Assembly: GCA_902580565.1 (NCBI GenBank) | Contig: CACHLD010000003.1 | Location: forward strand, 39,940-103,939 | Length of the DNA stretch: 64,000 bases | Direction: 5' to 3' | DNA from: an uncultured Pelagibacteraceae bacterium | GTDB taxonomy: Bacteria > Pseudomonadota > Alphaproteobacteria > Pelagibacterales > Pelagibacteraceae | Part shown: positions 19,049 through 28,498 of the stretch, in pieces | Numbering within the stretch: position 1 is the stretch's first letter | Layout of the letters: the number at the start of each line of letters is the position of its first letter | Notes under the pieces: generated by a model | What the model was told of the DNA's origin: nothing | The model's database searches: none | The model's input: the letters and a program-made list of their open reading frames with translations, nothing else | Translations under genes and position numbers: made by a program

Positions 19049-20108
19049 ATGTGGTATAGTTGGCTTACCTAATGTTGGAAAATCAACTTTATTTAATGCT
19101 TTGACTGCTTCAAAAAATGCTGAGGCTGCAAACTTTCCTTTTTGTACCATCGATCCTAATATTGGTATTGTTGACGTAATAGACAAAAGATTAGATCAAC
19201 TATCAAAGCTATCTAACTCAAAGAAAAAAATTTACACAAATATAACTTTTGTAGATATTGCTGGATTAGTAAAAGGTGCCTCGAAAGGAGAAGGATTAGG
19301 AAATAAATTTCTTTCTCATATAAGAGAAGTAGACGCAATTATTCACCTTGTAAGATGCTTTGAATCAGAAAAAATTACTCATGTAAACGCAAAGATAAAT
19401 CCTTCGAATGATTTAGAAACAATTAAAACTGAAATTATACTTTCAGATATTGATTTAATTCAAAAAAAACTTGAAAAAAATAAAAAAAAATTTTTAAAGG
19501 AAACTGAAATTGAAACTTTGAAAAACACACTAAAAGATTTAAATCAGGGAAAAGATCCTGATGTAACTAGTGAGGAACAATACACATTTTTATCTAGCGT
19601 AGGCTTATTAAGCATTAAGCCTAAAATTATTGTTTGTAATGTGGATGAAGAAAGTTTATCTAAAGGAAATCAATTTACAGAAATAATAAATAAAAATTAT
19701 CCTAAAGAAAAAATTGTAACGATCTGTGCAGATATAGAAGATCAAATTGTGGGTTTAGATAAGAGTGAGAGAGAGATATTTATGAAAGAGATTGGATTAA
19801 ATAAAACCGGTCTGAATCAATTAATAAAAGAAGGTTATGAACTTTTAAGTTTAGATACGTTTTTTACTTCTGGTCCAGAAGAAAGTAGAGCTTGGACAAT
19901 TAAAAAAAATACTTTGGCTCCAAAAGCGGCAAGTGTCATTCATACTGATTTTGAAAAAAATTTTATAAAAGCTGAGGCAGTTTCTTGTGATGATTTTATA
20001 AAGTTTGGTAGTGCTGAAAAATGTAAACAAAATGGCAAATTAAGAATTGAAGGTAAAGATTATATTGTAAAAGATGGAGATGTACTATTTTTCAGAGTCA
20101 ACCCTTGA
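19038..20108 (+). CDS. ychF: Redox-regulated ATPase YchF (Obg-family P-loop NTPase)
   Basis: The 356-residue protein shows G1 GLPNVGKS at 9-16, the YchF-typical NFPFCTIDPNIG effector region, the G3 VDIAGLVKGAS segment near 72-82, and a GEGLGNKFLSHIREVDAI stretch. The NKxD motif is replaced by a noncanonical VCNVDEE, consistent with the ATP preference known for this family. The C-terminal TGS-like domain ends in [12 protein letters not shown]. Members bind ribosomes and are linked to the oxidative stress response. The last 24 bp overlap the end of petC on the opposite strand. Confidence 0.95.
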   Translation: MGFKCGIVGLPNVGKSTLFNALTASKNAEAANFPFCTIDPNIGIVDVIDKRLDQLSKLSNSKKKIYTNITFVDIAGLVKGASKGEGLGNKFLSHIREVDAIIHLVRCFESEKITHVNAKINPSNDLETIKTEIILSDIDLIQKKLEKNKKKFLKETEIETLKNTLKDLNQGKDPDVTSEEQYTFLSSVGLLSIKPKIIVCNVDEESLSKGNQFTEIINKNYPKEKIVTICADIEDQIVGLDKSEREIFMKEIGLNKTGLNQLIKEGYELLSLDTFFTSGPEESRAWTIKKNTLAPKAASVIHTDFEKNFIKAEAVSCDDFIKFGSAEKCKQNGKLRIEGKDYIVKDGDVLFFRVNP

Positions 20109-20867
20109 CCAGATCTTCTTCATACTCAAATAAACTAAAATTGTTAAAAGCACCAAATAAATGATTACCTTTACTCCAGTTTTATGTCTTTCCTCGAGTT
20201 CAGGCTCTGCTGCCCATGCTAGAAAAGTAGTAACATCTTTAGCCATTTGTTCAACTGTGGACTCTGTTCCATCCGCATATTCGACTAAGCCATCCTCAAG
20301 ATTGTTTGGCATCTTTATTTTATTTCCAATCATATATTTGTTGTAGTAAACCCCCTGGTCTAATTTTACTCCAGTGGGTGGTTCCTCATAACCAACTAAA
20401 ACAGAATAAATGTAATTTGCACCACCTTTTCTTGCTTTTACCAATACAGACATATCTGGTGGATATGCGCCACCATTTGCAGCTGCTGCTGCCTCCTTAT
20501 TAGGATGGGGGCTTACAAACATATCAGACGGCCTTCCAGGTCTTGTAAACATTTCACCTTGGTTATCTGGTCCATCAGTAACCTCAAAACTTGCTGCAAT
20601 AGCTTTTACCTCAGCCTCTGTGAATTCTGGACCGCCAGGCTCTCCAAGATTTCTGTAACTAAGATATTGCATAGAATGGCATGATGAGCAAACTTCCTTA
20701 TAAACTTGAAAGCCTCTCTGTAGTGATGCTCTATCAAATTTTCCGGTTATACCTTTGAAGCTCCAATCCACCTTAATCGGGTCAGTCATTTCAGCGCTTT
20801 GTGAAGATACGATTGTTAAGAATAATATTATAATTATTTTGTTTATAATTAAATTAAACTTTTTCAT
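20085..20867 (-). CDS. petC: Ubiquinol-cytochrome c reductase cytochrome c1 subunit
   Basis: Cytochrome c1 passes electrons from the Rieske centre to soluble cytochrome c. The 260-residue protein has an N-terminal signal sequence to about residue 25, the heme c site CSSCH (Cys60, Cys63, His64), a likely axial methionine region in [13 protein letters not shown] near 183-195, and a C-terminal membrane anchor near 230-250 ending with basic residues. It overlaps petB by 14 bp in the same operon and the convergent ychF by 24 bp. Confidence 0.95.
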   Translation of the reverse strand: MKKFNLIINKIIIILFLTIVSSQSAEMTDPIKVDWSFKGITGKFDRASLQRGFQVYKEVCSSCHSMQYLSYRNLGEPGGPEFTEAEVKAIAASFEVTDGPDNQGEMFTRPGRPSDMFVSPHPNKEAAAAANGGAYPPDMSVLVKARKGGANYIYSVLVGYEEPPTGVKLDQGVYYNKYMIGNKIKMPNNLEDGLVEYADGTESTVEQMAKDVTTFLAWAAEPELEERHKTGVKVIIYLVLLTILVYLSMKKIWSRVDSEK

Positions 20868-22113
20868 TTATTTTCCGTGCGAGCGACGGTTCCGCACCAC
20901 CAGTAATAACAGGCTCGGATATGCTCATTGGAATGGGGTCGGTTTTCTCGAGCAGTCCAACAACAGGTAGAACAACTATAAAATGTAGGAAATAATATAT
21001 TGTACCCACTCTAGCTAATGCTAAATAAACTCCCTCAGCCGGCATTGCACCGACATAACCTAGCATTAGAACGTCTATAACTAAAATCCAAAAAAACTGT
21101 CTATAAATAGGTCTAAAAACTGCTGATCTTACTTTTGAAGTATCTAACCAAGGTAATACAAATAAAATAAAAATTGCACTGAACATTAATATAACACCCC
21201 CTAATTTGTCTGGTACAGATCTCAAAATTGCGTAGAACGGTAATAAATACCACTCAGGAACAATATGGGCAGGAGTAACTAATGGATTGGCAGGTATATA
21301 ATTATCAGAGTGGCCCAAAACATTTGGTGAGAAAAATACAAAACCTGCAAATATAATCATGAACATTAATAGCGCAAATGCATCCTTAATTGTAATGTAG
21401 GGATGAAAAGGAACAGTATCTTTGGAGGGTTTCTTTATATCAATTCCAACAGGATTATTATTTCCAGGTATGTGTAAAGCCCAAATATGTAAAACAACTA
21501 ATCCAAGAATTAAGAAGGGAAATAAGTAGTGTAAGCTAAAAAATCTATTTAAAGTAGGATTGTCAACTGAGTATGCCCCCCATAACCAGGTAGTTATGCT
21601 ATCTCCTACTAGTGGTATGGCACTAAACAAATTAGTTATTACTGTTGCTCCCCAAAAACTCATTTGGCCCCAAGGTAATACGTAACCTAAAAAAGCAGCT
21701 GCCATCATCAGCAAATAGATCAATAGTCCCAGTATCCAAATTATTTCTCTTGGTGACTTGTAAGAGCCATAAAATAGAGATCTAAATATATGAATATAAA
21801 CTGCTAAGAAAAACATAGACGCTCCATTACTATGGATGTATCTAATTAACCAGCCATAATTAACGTTACGCATAATATGTTCAACACTTCCAAATGCTAA
21901 ATCCGCGTGAGCTACGTAATGCATTGCTAAAACTATTCCCGTAACAATTTGTGTTATTAAACAAAAGGTCAAAATTCCACCAAACGTCCACCAATAATTT
22001 AAATTTTTTGGAGTTGGATAATCTGTTAAATGCGCACCTAAAGTTAATAATGGTAAACGATCATTAAACCATTTTGCAGCTTTTGACTTAGGTACATATT
22101 CGTGTTCACTCAT
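20854..22113 (-). CDS. petB: Ubiquinol-cytochrome c reductase cytochrome b subunit
   Basis: Cytochrome b carries the two b hemes and both quinone sites of the bc1 complex. The 419-residue protein has about eight membrane helices. Landmarks are [12 protein letters not shown] near 37, the paired heme histidines in helices B and D ([27 protein letters not shown]), [19 protein letters not shown] near 143, and the Qo-site PEWY motif near 290. It lies between petA (10 bp upstream) and petC (14-bp overlap), the standard proteobacterial order. Confidence 0.97.
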   Translation of the reverse strand: MSEHEYVPKSKAAKWFNDRLPLLTLGAHLTDYPTPKNLNYWWTFGGILTFCLITQIVTGIVLAMHYVAHADLAFGSVEHIMRNVNYGWLIRYIHSNGASMFFLAVYIHIFRSLFYGSYKSPREIIWILGLLIYLLMMAAAFLGYVLPWGQMSFWGATVITNLFSAIPLVGDSITTWLWGAYSVDNPTLNRFFSLHYLFPFLILGLVVLHIWALHIPGNNNPVGIDIKKPSKDTVPFHPYITIKDAFALLMFMIIFAGFVFFSPNVLGHSDNYIPANPLVTPAHIVPEWYLLPFYAILRSVPDKLGGVILMFSAIFILFVLPWLDTSKVRSAVFRPIYRQFFWILVIDVLMLGYVGAMPAEGVYLALARVGTIYYFLHFIVVLPVVGLLEKTDPIPMSISEPVITGGAEPSLARKINEKV

Positions 22114-22123
22114 AATTATTTAT

Positions 22124-22645
22124 TTATCCAATTTTGATGGTGTTATTATCTACGAACTCAAATTTAGGTATCTCCATATTAGTAGGGGCAGGACCTTTTC
22201 TAACCCTACCAGATACATCGTAATGAGAGCCATGACACGGGCAGAACCATCCGTTGTAATCTCCTTTGTCTTTTAAAGGAACACATCCTAGATGAGTACA
22301 AACACCCAACATAACTAACCATTCGTCTTTACCTTCTTTTACTCTTTCTTCATCCTTTTGAGGATCGGGCAAATCGTCCAAGCTAACTGCTCTCGCCTCC
22401 TGTATTTCCTCTGGAGTTCTTCTTTTCAAAAAAACCGGTTTTCCTCTCCATAAAACTGTAATCGATTTACCAGGTTCTATTTGGCTTATATCAACTTCTG
22501 TTGTCGCTAAGGCTTTTTGTGCCTTATCTGGGTTCATTTGGTCAATCATCGGCCAAATGACTGCGCCGATACCTACCGCTCCAACCACGTAGCTAGCTGT
22601 AAATAAAAAATCACGTCTCTTAACTTTTTTCTCTTCTTTGCTCAT
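22124..22645 (-). CDS. petA: Ubiquinol-cytochrome c reductase Rieske iron-sulfur subunit
   Basis: The Rieske protein takes electrons from ubiquinol in the bc1 complex. The C-terminal domain has the 2Fe-2S ligand boxes CTHLGCVPL and CPCHGSHYD. The N-terminus has a twin-arginine motif (KRRDFLFTAS) followed by one hydrophobic anchor helix. The open frame extends upstream to 22684, but ATG 22645 places the Arg pair at residues 10-11, as expected for a Tat substrate, so I prefer it. It is the first gene of petABC and is divergent from trmL. Confidence 0.95.
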   Translation of the reverse strand: MSKEEKKVKRRDFLFTASYVVGAVGIGAVIWPMIDQMNPDKAQKALATTEVDISQIEPGKSITVLWRGKPVFLKRRTPEEIQEARAVSLDDLPDPQKDEERVKEGKDEWLVMLGVCTHLGCVPLKDKGDYNGWFCPCHGSHYDVSGRVRKGPAPTNMEIPKFEFVDNNTIKIG

Positions 22646-22701
22646 TTGTAATGTGCTTATAATATAATTATTAGATAAAACCATATTTTTAAAAATCTAG
22701 G

Positions 22702-22712
22702 GTCAGAATGAC
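22702..22712. promoter_or_regulatory. Short inverted repeat in the petA-trmL divergent region
   Basis: GTCA-GAA-TGAC forms a perfect 4+3+4 inverted repeat in the 96-bp region between the petA and trmL starts. Its GC content stands out against the surrounding A/T. It could be an operator for either operon. It is short, so the call is weak, and I could not match it to a known regulator consensus. Confidence 0.25.
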
Positions 22713-22741
22713 ACATAAATATAGTAAATTAACCAATAATA

Positions 22742-23191
22742 ATGCACATAGTTCTATATAAACCAGATATCCCTCAAAATACAGCAGCCATTATAAGATT
22801 AGGTGCTTGTTTAAATTTGAAGGTTCACATTATTGAGCCGTGTGGCTTTAACCTAAATGATAAAAGGTTCAATCGTGTAGTAATGGACTATATGAACTAT
22901 ACTAAAATTTTTAGATATGAAGATTATAGTATGTTTTTAAAAAAAAATAAAAAATCTAGGATAATTTTAATGACGACTAAAGCAAAAAAAATTTATTATA
23001 AATTCAAGTTTAAAAAAAACGATATGCTTTTATTTGGAAGAGAAAGCGCGGGTGTACCAGAGAATTTACATCAATCCATTAAGAATAAAGCTAAGATACC
23101 AATGAATAAAAGTGCTAGATCTTTAAATGTAGCTATGAGCGTAGCTATTATTTCTGCAGAGGCATTAAGACAAAATAAACTATTGAAATAA
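22742..23191 (+). CDS. trmL: tRNA (cytidine/uridine-34-2'-O)-methyltransferase
   Basis: TrmL methylates the ribose of the wobble base in certain leucine tRNAs. The 149-residue SPOUT protein opens with the family-typical IVLYKPDIPQNTAAIIRL at 3-20. It then shows RFNRVVMDY near 45 and the knot motifs LLFGRESAGVPENLH near 96-110 and RSLNVAMSVAIISAEALRQ near 125-143. It is a minimal, single-domain member. Its stop overlaps the hemF start as TAATG. Confidence 0.92.
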   Translation: MHIVLYKPDIPQNTAAIIRLGACLNLKVHIIEPCGFNLNDKRFNRVVMDYMNYTKIFRYEDYSMFLKKNKKSRIILMTTKAKKIYYKFKFKKNDMLLFGRESAGVPENLHQSIKNKAKIPMNKSARSLNVAMSVAIISAEALRQNKLLK

Positions 23192-24015
23192 TGATAAATT
23201 TGAATTTTAGAAAAAAAATGGCTGATAATTGGTTTTCTTTCTTACAAGAACAAATTTGTAAAGAATTTCAACTATTGGAAAATAGTAGAATTAAATTTTC
23301 TAGAAGAGAGTGGAAAAAAGAAAAGACTAAAGAAGGTGGTGGAGTATCATACCTTTTATCTGGAGGAAAAATTTTCGATAAAGTCGGTGTAAACAAATCT
23401 ACTGTATCCGGAAAATTCCAAAAGCAATTTAGATCAAAAATTTTAGGTGCTGGTAAGAATGGAGATTATTGGGCTTCTGGTATATCAGTTGTAGCACATA
23501 TGAAAAATCCAAAGATACCTGCTATACATTTCAATACAAGATATATTGTAACAACTAAAGAATGGTTTGGTGGTGGAATGGATGTCACCCCTAGTTTTGA
23601 AGACTTAAAAGAGAAAAAAATTGTTCATAAAAAATTACAAGAAATATGTTTTCAAAATAAAAAAAATTACAAAAAATATAAAAAATGGTGTGATAGATAT
23701 TTTTACCTGCCTCATAGAAAAGAACCTAGAGGTATTGGAGGTATATTTTTTGATTACGAGACAGACAATTGGGTAAAAAACTTTAAGTTTGTGCGTGAGC
23801 TTGGTTTGGCTTTCATAGATATTTCAAAAGAGATAATTAATAGAAAAAAAAAATATAAATGGATTATTAAAGATAAAGAAAAACAACTATTAAAAAGGGG
23901 AAGATACGTTGAGTTTAATCTTTTGTATGACAGGGGTACAAAATTTGGTTTAAATTCAGGTGGTAACATAGATTCAATTTTAATGTCTCTACCCCCTGAA
24001 GCAAAATGGAAATAA
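23191..24015 (+). CDS. hemF: Oxygen-dependent coproporphyrinogen III oxidase
   Basis: HemF decarboxylates coproporphyrinogen III with O2 in heme synthesis, fitting the heme-rich respiratory chain in this window. The 274-residue protein shows GGGVSYLLSGG near 48, AGISVVAHMKNPKIPAIHFN-type sequence near 92-112, WFGGGMDVTP near 124-133, HRKEPRGIGGIFFD near 171-184, and a C-terminal GRYVEFNLLYDRGTKFGL. The start at 23191 is coupled to trmL; an in-frame ATG at 23218 is an alternative. Confidence 0.95.
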   Translation: MINLNFRKKMADNWFSFLQEQICKEFQLLENSRIKFSRREWKKEKTKEGGGVSYLLSGGKIFDKVGVNKSTVSGKFQKQFRSKILGAGKNGDYWASGISVVAHMKNPKIPAIHFNTRYIVTTKEWFGGGMDVTPSFEDLKEKKIVHKKLQEICFQNKKNYKKYKKWCDRYFYLPHRKEPRGIGGIFFDYETDNWVKNFKFVRELGLAFIDISKEIINRKKKYKWIIKDKEKQLLKRGRYVEFNLLYDRGTKFGLNSGGNIDSILMSLPPEAKWK

Positions 24016-24016
24016 A

Positions 24017-24493
24017 ATGGAAAAAGAACCAATAACAGTTAGCGGACTTAAAAATTTAAAAACTGAATTAGAGGATTTAAAAAATGTTCAAAGGCCAAAA
24101 ATAGTTGAAGCCATAGCAGAAGCTAGATCGCATGGTGATTTAAAAGAGAATGCAGAGTATCATGCTGCAAAAGAGCAGCAAGCTTTAATTGAAAGCCGAG
24201 TTATTGCAATTAACGATCTGATAGCTAGAGCAAATGTAATTGATGTTACTAAAATTGAAAATAACGGAAAAGTAATTTTTGGATCTACTGTCAAGGTGCT
24301 TGATTTAGAGTCAAAAAAAGAAATTTCTTACAGGCTAGTTGGACAAGACGAAGCTGATATTAAAAAAAATCAAATTTTTTTTAAAAGTCCAATTGGTAAA
24401 GCTTTTATTGGAAAAGATAAAGGTAGTATGGTTAGTGTAGCTACTCCATCAGGAGAAAGAAATTTTGAAATACTTGATGTTGAATATATTTAA
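24017..24493 (+). CDS. greA: Transcription elongation factor GreA
   Basis: GreA rescues backtracked RNA polymerase by stimulating transcript cleavage. The 158-residue protein has the N-terminal coiled coil (about residues 8-75) with the acidic tip region and the signature EARSHGDLKENAEYHAAKEQ. The FKBP-like C-terminal domain follows, with GSTVKVLDLE near 92 and SPIGKAFIGKDKGS near 123-136. It starts 2 bp after hemF. Its stop overlaps the convergent pcnB stop in a shared TTAA (24490-24493). Confidence 0.96.
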   Translation: MEKEPITVSGLKNLKTELEDLKNVQRPKIVEAIAEARSHGDLKENAEYHAAKEQQALIESRVIAINDLIARANVIDVTKIENNGKVIFGSTVKVLDLESKKEISYRLVGQDEADIKKNQIFFKSPIGKAFIGKDKGSMVSVATPSGERNFEILDVEYI

Positions 24494-25752
24494 TTGGTAT
24501 TTTTTTTTATAATTTCTAAGACTCTTTTATTTGAAATTTCAAATTTATTTTCTATCCACTCCTTTTCAACATTTTTTAGGACCTTTCCTAAGACTAATCC
24601 TTGTTGTAAACCATGTTGCATTAAATATTTTCCACTAATTGGAAACTTACGAATTTTAGTTTGAAGTATTTTTCTTAAATTATCATAAAAATAAGATAAT
24701 CTATATTTGTTATTAGTTGCATAATTTAAAATATTTAAAGTTATTACATGATCTTTGCCGTTAAGATAAATATTTTTCTCTAGATCTTTTGTAAAAAAAT
24801 TCTTATTTTCTTTCAAAGACCTCAAATTTCTTGCAAATAAATTTAAGTCTTCTTTAATTTTATTTGAAACATTATACTTATGAGAAAAATACTCATGATT
24901 TTTTTTTTCGTCAATCAACAATGTTGCTAATACAATATTTCGATTTAATTTTGAGTAGCCAAGTAGCTTTTTCAATTTTTCTAAACGATCAATATGTAAA
25001 AATTCTGGAAAAATTAAAGAAAAAATATCTTTTAAATATTTATCGTTGTTTAAATTTAAAAAATTTTTTAAGTCTAATATTTTAAATAATTCAGAAAGAA
25101 TTCTTTCTTTTGAAATATTTTTAATTCCATCTAAATTAAGTTTAATGGCATTATTTGTCGTTGGTTCTACCTTGCTGTTGTACATAATTTTAAAGCGGAT
25201 AAATCTCACTATTCTCAAATAATCTTCTTCAATTCTTTTTTGTGGATCTCCAATGAATTTTACATTGTTATTCTTTAGATCAATTGTTCCCATTTGTGGA
25301 TCAAAAATCTTTCCATTAATATCTAAATAGATTGCATTGATTGTGAAATCTCTTCTTTCAGAATCCATCTTCCAATCGTTAATATATTCTACCTCAGCAT
25401 GTCTGCCATCTGTTCTTACGTCTCTTCTTAATGTAGTAAACTCGATCTTAAATTTTTTAGTCAGTAAAGTAACAGTTCCATGATCAACGCCAGTATCAAT
25501 AATTTTAAAGTTAGTATCTTGAAATATTTTTTTTATTTCATCTGTGGTTAAAATTGTAGCTACATCGATGTCATCAATGTTATCTCCATTAATATGTTTC
25601 CTGACACATCCTCCAACAAATCTTGCAACAACAGTTTTTTTTTGATGACCTTGGTGTAGTTTTTTAAAAATAAGTTTAAGTTCTTTATTTTTGTAAAAAG
25701 GAAATAAGTTTTTTTTGATAATCTTTATAAAATTGAAACTTAAATTAAGCAT
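24490..25752 (-). CDS. CCA tRNA nucleotidyltransferase / poly(A) polymerase family protein
   Basis: The protein has a class II nucleotidyltransferase head: GG at 47-48 within VARFVGGCVRK, DxD at Asp61-Asp63, and RRDFTINAIYLD near 120-131, followed by the helical RNA-binding domain (RIEEDYLRIVRFIRFK). This is the CCA-adding or poly(A) polymerase family. The frame extends to a GTG at 25770 that lies inside the tRNA-Gln gene, so ATG 25752 is the sensible start, 6 bp from the tRNA end. The tRNA beside it already encodes CCA, so repair of CCA ends or RNA tailing are both possible roles. Confidence 0.88.
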   Translation of the reverse strand: MLNLSFNFIKIIKKNLFPFYKNKELKLIFKKLHQGHQKKTVVARFVGGCVRKHINGDNIDDIDVATILTTDEIKKIFQDTNFKIIDTGVDHGTVTLLTKKFKIEFTTLRRDVRTDGRHAEVEYINDWKMDSERRDFTINAIYLDINGKIFDPQMGTIDLKNNNVKFIGDPQKRIEEDYLRIVRFIRFKIMYNSKVEPTTNNAIKLNLDGIKNISKERILSELFKILDLKNFLNLNNDKYLKDIFSLIFPEFLHIDRLEKLKKLLGYSKLNRNIVLATLLIDEKKNHEYFSHKYNVSNKIKEDLNLFARNLRSLKENKNFFTKDLEKNIYLNGKDHVITLNILNYATNNKYRLSYFYDNLRKILQTKIRKFPISGKYLMQHGLQQGLVLGKVLKNVEKEWIENKFEISNKRVLEIIKKNTN

Positions 25753-25758
25753 AATCAA

Positions 25759-25832
25759 TGGCTGGGGCACTAGGATTCGAACCTAGGATGGCGGTATCAA
25801 AAACCGCTGCCTTACCGCTTGGCTATGCCCCA
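25759..25832 (-). tRNA. tRNA-Gln (anticodon TTG), CCA encoded
   Basis: Read on the minus strand the gene folds as a full cloverleaf. The acceptor arms TGGGGCA and TGCCCCA pair perfectly. The anticodon stem GCGGT/ACCGC encloses loop TTTTGAT with anticodon TTG, and the T arm has CCTAG-GTTCGAA-TCCTAG pairing. The discriminator G is followed by an encoded CCA (25759-25761). It lies between ispE and pcnB, all on the minus strand. Confidence 0.96.
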
Positions 25833-25867
25833 TTATTAGTTTTTTGATATATCATATATCAACAAAT

Positions 25868-26707
25868 TTAAATAGTTTTAGCAAAAGATGACCAGTATTT
25901 TGGGTATTTTAATTTTACTCTACTTAAAGCATTTTTTGCTGCTATTCTACTTTTGAATACTCCATAACAAACTGATCCGGAGCCAGTCAATCGTGAAAAA
26001 TAGCATCCCCTAAATTGTCTTATTTCATTAATTAATCTTTTAATTTTTGGATATTTCTTTTCTACAACTTTTTGCAAATCGTTGTCTTTTTTAACTAGAA
26101 ATTTTAAAAACTTATTTTTGGTGTTGATTTTATTAAATTTTAATATGGATTTTGATGAATATTTTGTCATTTTTGAGTAAATATTTTTAGTTGAGCACCT
26201 TATATTTGGATAAACTAATAAAAAATATAAGCTGTATTTTTTTTTAAATTTTACAATTTCATTAAGATTTTTTATAAAAGCTTGGTTACAAAAAAATAAT
26301 TTAAAATCTGAGCCAATTTTTTCACTAAGACCATTTAAAAGAAAATTTTTTATTTTTTTTCCTACGAAGTGCTTTGTTAAGAACGCGGCATTGCTGGAAC
26401 CTCCGCCTAGACCTCCAAATACCGGAATATTTTTTTTTATTGAAATTGAGTAATGTTTGAATATTAAATTTCTTTTTCTAAGACCTTTGAGAACATCTTT
26501 AACAGAGTTTTTTGAATGACTAACATTTTTTGCAAATTTACCATAAAATCTTATTTTATCTTTTCTTCTTCTATTTACTTTCACATTAATTTTATCATGT
26601 AAATCTATCAAGCAATAATATGACTGGATATCATGTAAATTATTTTTCTTATTTTTTTTAATTACTTGTAATGTTAAATTAATTTTTGAAAAAGATTTAA
26701 GTTGCAT
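25868..26707 (-). CDS. ispE: 4-diphosphocytidyl-2-C-methyl-D-erythritol kinase
   Basis: IspE phosphorylates CDP-ME in the MEP isoprenoid pathway, upstream of the carotenoid genes in this window. The 279-residue GHMP kinase shows the N-terminal SKINLTLQV with Lys8 and the ATP loop FGGLGGGSSNAAF at 97-109, where Asn replaces the more common Asp. A GSDFKLFF segment near 137 is the position of the catalytic Asp, and RLTGSGSVCYGVF lies near 240. It sits 4 bp downstream of the TPR gene on the same strand, a common alphaproteobacterial pairing. Confidence 0.9.
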   Translation of the reverse strand: MQLKSFSKINLTLQVIKKNKKNNLHDIQSYYCLIDLHDKINVKVNRRRKDKIRFYGKFAKNVSHSKNSVKDVLKGLRKRNLIFKHYSISIKKNIPVFGGLGGGSSNAAFLTKHFVGKKIKNFLLNGLSEKIGSDFKLFFCNQAFIKNLNEIVKFKKKYSLYFLLVYPNIRCSTKNIYSKMTKYSSKSILKFNKINTKNKFLKFLVKKDNDLQKVVEKKYPKIKRLINEIRQFRGCYFSRLTGSGSVCYGVFKSRIAAKNALSRVKLKYPKYWSSFAKTI

Positions 26708-26711
26708 AAAA

Positions 26712-28409
26712 TCAAATACCTAATAATAATTTTACTTTAATTTTTTCTTTTAAATCCTTTTCTGTTGAATCAAGTTTAATTACATAATTCCAGTAATATC
26801 TTGCTTGTATTTTTTCTCCAATTTTCCAAAGAACATCTCCATAGTGATCATTGACTATCGGATCATCTGGCATAAGTTTCACAGCAGATTGGAGATATTT
26901 CTCAGACTCTTTGTATTTTTCTAATTTAAAAAGTGCCCATCCAAGTGAGTCAATTATAAAAGGGTCATTTGATTTTAAATCGTTAGCTTTTTTAAGCATC
27001 TCTAAAGATTTTGATATTTTGATACCCTTTTCTATCCAAGAGTAAGCTAAATAATTTATAACATATGCTTGCTCCGGACTTGCTGCCAGAGAGGATAATA
27101 AATCCTTTTCAGCTTTATCCCAGTCTCCTACTCTTTCGTAACATACTCCTCTGCCATCTGTTACCTCTGGATATAATGGATGGTTAATGTTTATTGATTT
27201 TATTATTTCTGTATAAAATATTATTGCTTCATTAAATTTATCATTATTTTTTAAAAACTCTGCATAATCAAACTTTTCATAAATGCCTTTATGCTCTAAT
27301 TTATTGTAGGCATTTTTTACAATATTAATTGCTTGATCATTATCCTTATTTTTTAAAACTATATTTGCAAGTTGTTTTGATGAATACCAAAAAAAAGCAT
27401 CTCCTTTTTTTTCTAGTTCTTTATAAATTTTTTTTGCATAATTAGAGTTTCCAGCTTTATAATAATTTTCAGCTAATAAAGTATCAAAAGAATAAAATTT
27501 TTTATTTAAATATTTAGACAAGTTTAGATAAAAATTAGAATTGATCTGAATGTTTTGAGAGGATAGTGCATTTGCAGCTATATAAAGAATTTCAGCAATT
27601 ACATTTGATAGGTTTTGACAATCAAAATTATTCTTAAATTTTTGAAGTTTCAAATCGTGTTTAAATTGATTTAGTAACAAATTTGTTGGATAATCTTTTA
27701 ATGCTTTATCTATTACTTTATTAGATTCTTCTATCTTACCTAATCTAAATAGATACGATGCATAAAAGTAATTGTATCTTGAAAAATCTATCTTTTTGTC
27801 TGAAATTAGATTTACAAAAAAATTGTCTGTTTTTTCACTTTTATAATAACAATGTAAGAATGCGTTTTGAATTTTTTTTAAATTATCAAAAAAATTTGAA
27901 TCTATTTCATTAATAATATTTTGAGCCTTAGTAAAATTCAATTTATTGAAACTTGTCCAGTTAAATAATGTGTTTGAAATGAAATTATTTAAAATAAGTT
28001 TTGAATTTCTTTCTTTTAATCTTAAAAAATATTTTTGAGCTAAATCATATTTTTGATCTTCAAGATAATAAACCCCCATTATAAGTTCACTTTCAAAGTT
28101 ACTAAAACCTTTTTTTTCTAACTTTTTAGAATAATTAAATGCTTCATTAAATTTTCCTAAATTTATTAAAGAAAAGAGATACCGTGAAGAGTAATCAAAA
28201 TGATTTTCCTCTAGTCCATCTAATTTTTTTAAAAAATTATACGACTCTTCATATTTATTATCTTGTAATAGTAAAATTCCAGAGAAGTAATTTGAAATAT
28301 CTTTTCCATCAATATATTTGTCTAGTTTTTTAGCCTGTAGTGTGGAAAAAAAAATAGTGACAAACAAAAATTGCAGGATAAGCTTAATACTAAATTTAAA
28401 TATATTCAT
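26712..28409 (-). CDS. Secreted or membrane-anchored TPR-repeat protein
   Basis: The 565-residue protein begins with a signal-like hydrophobic stretch (residues 7-26). It then consists mainly of helical repeats with TPR-type spacing. The clearest are in the last 150 residues: DWDKAEKDLLSSLAASPEQA, FIIDSLGWALFKLEKYKESE and YGDVLWKIGEKIQARYYW. TPR arrays usually hold protein partners; no partner can be named. A TPR protein next to ispE is typical in Alphaproteobacteria. No lipobox is evident. It is divergent from the UDG gene. Confidence 0.8.
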   Translation of the reverse strand: MNIFKFSIKLILQFLFVTIFFSTLQAKKLDKYIDGKDISNYFSGILLLQDNKYEESYNFLKKLDGLEENHFDYSSRYLFSLINLGKFNEAFNYSKKLEKKGFSNFESELIMGVYYLEDQKYDLAQKYFLRLKERNSKLILNNFISNTLFNWTSFNKLNFTKAQNIINEIDSNFFDNLKKIQNAFLHCYYKSEKTDNFFVNLISDKKIDFSRYNYFYASYLFRLGKIEESNKVIDKALKDYPTNLLLNQFKHDLKLQKFKNNFDCQNLSNVIAEILYIAANALSSQNIQINSNFYLNLSKYLNKKFYSFDTLLAENYYKAGNSNYAKKIYKELEKKGDAFFWYSSKQLANIVLKNKDNDQAINIVKNAYNKLEHKGIYEKFDYAEFLKNNDKFNEAIIFYTEIIKSININHPLYPEVTDGRGVCYERVGDWDKAEKDLLSSLAASPEQAYVINYLAYSWIEKGIKISKSLEMLKKANDLKSNDPFIIDSLGWALFKLEKYKESEKYLQSAVKLMPDDPIVNDHYGDVLWKIGEKIQARYYWNYVIKLDSTEKDLKEKIKVKLLLGI

Positions 28410-28477
28410 AATTAATAATGGTGAAAAAAATTAACTCCAAAACAATCAAATTAATAAAATTTTATAACTTAATAAAT

Positions 28478-28483
28478 TATAAT
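28478..28483 (+). promoter_or_regulatory. Possible -10 element of the UDG operon
   Basis: A consensus TATAAT lies 15 bp before the preferred UDG start (ATG 28499). A second TATAAT overlaps at 28490-28495. No clear -35 hexamer was found at the right distance, so this is a weak call. It does argue that the frame upstream of 28499 is promoter rather than coding. Confidence 0.3.
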
Positions 28484-28498
28484 TTAGTTTATAATAAC

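Noticed and set aside
25753..25770. GTG start at 25770 for the CCA nucleotidyltransferase gene
   Set aside because: It lies inside the tRNA-Gln gene. ATG 25752 gives the family-like N-terminus.
28418..28498. 27-residue N-terminal extension of the UDG from ATG 28418
   Set aside because: It is Asn/Lys/Tyr-rich, matches nothing in the family and spans two TATAAT boxes, so it is more likely promoter DNA.
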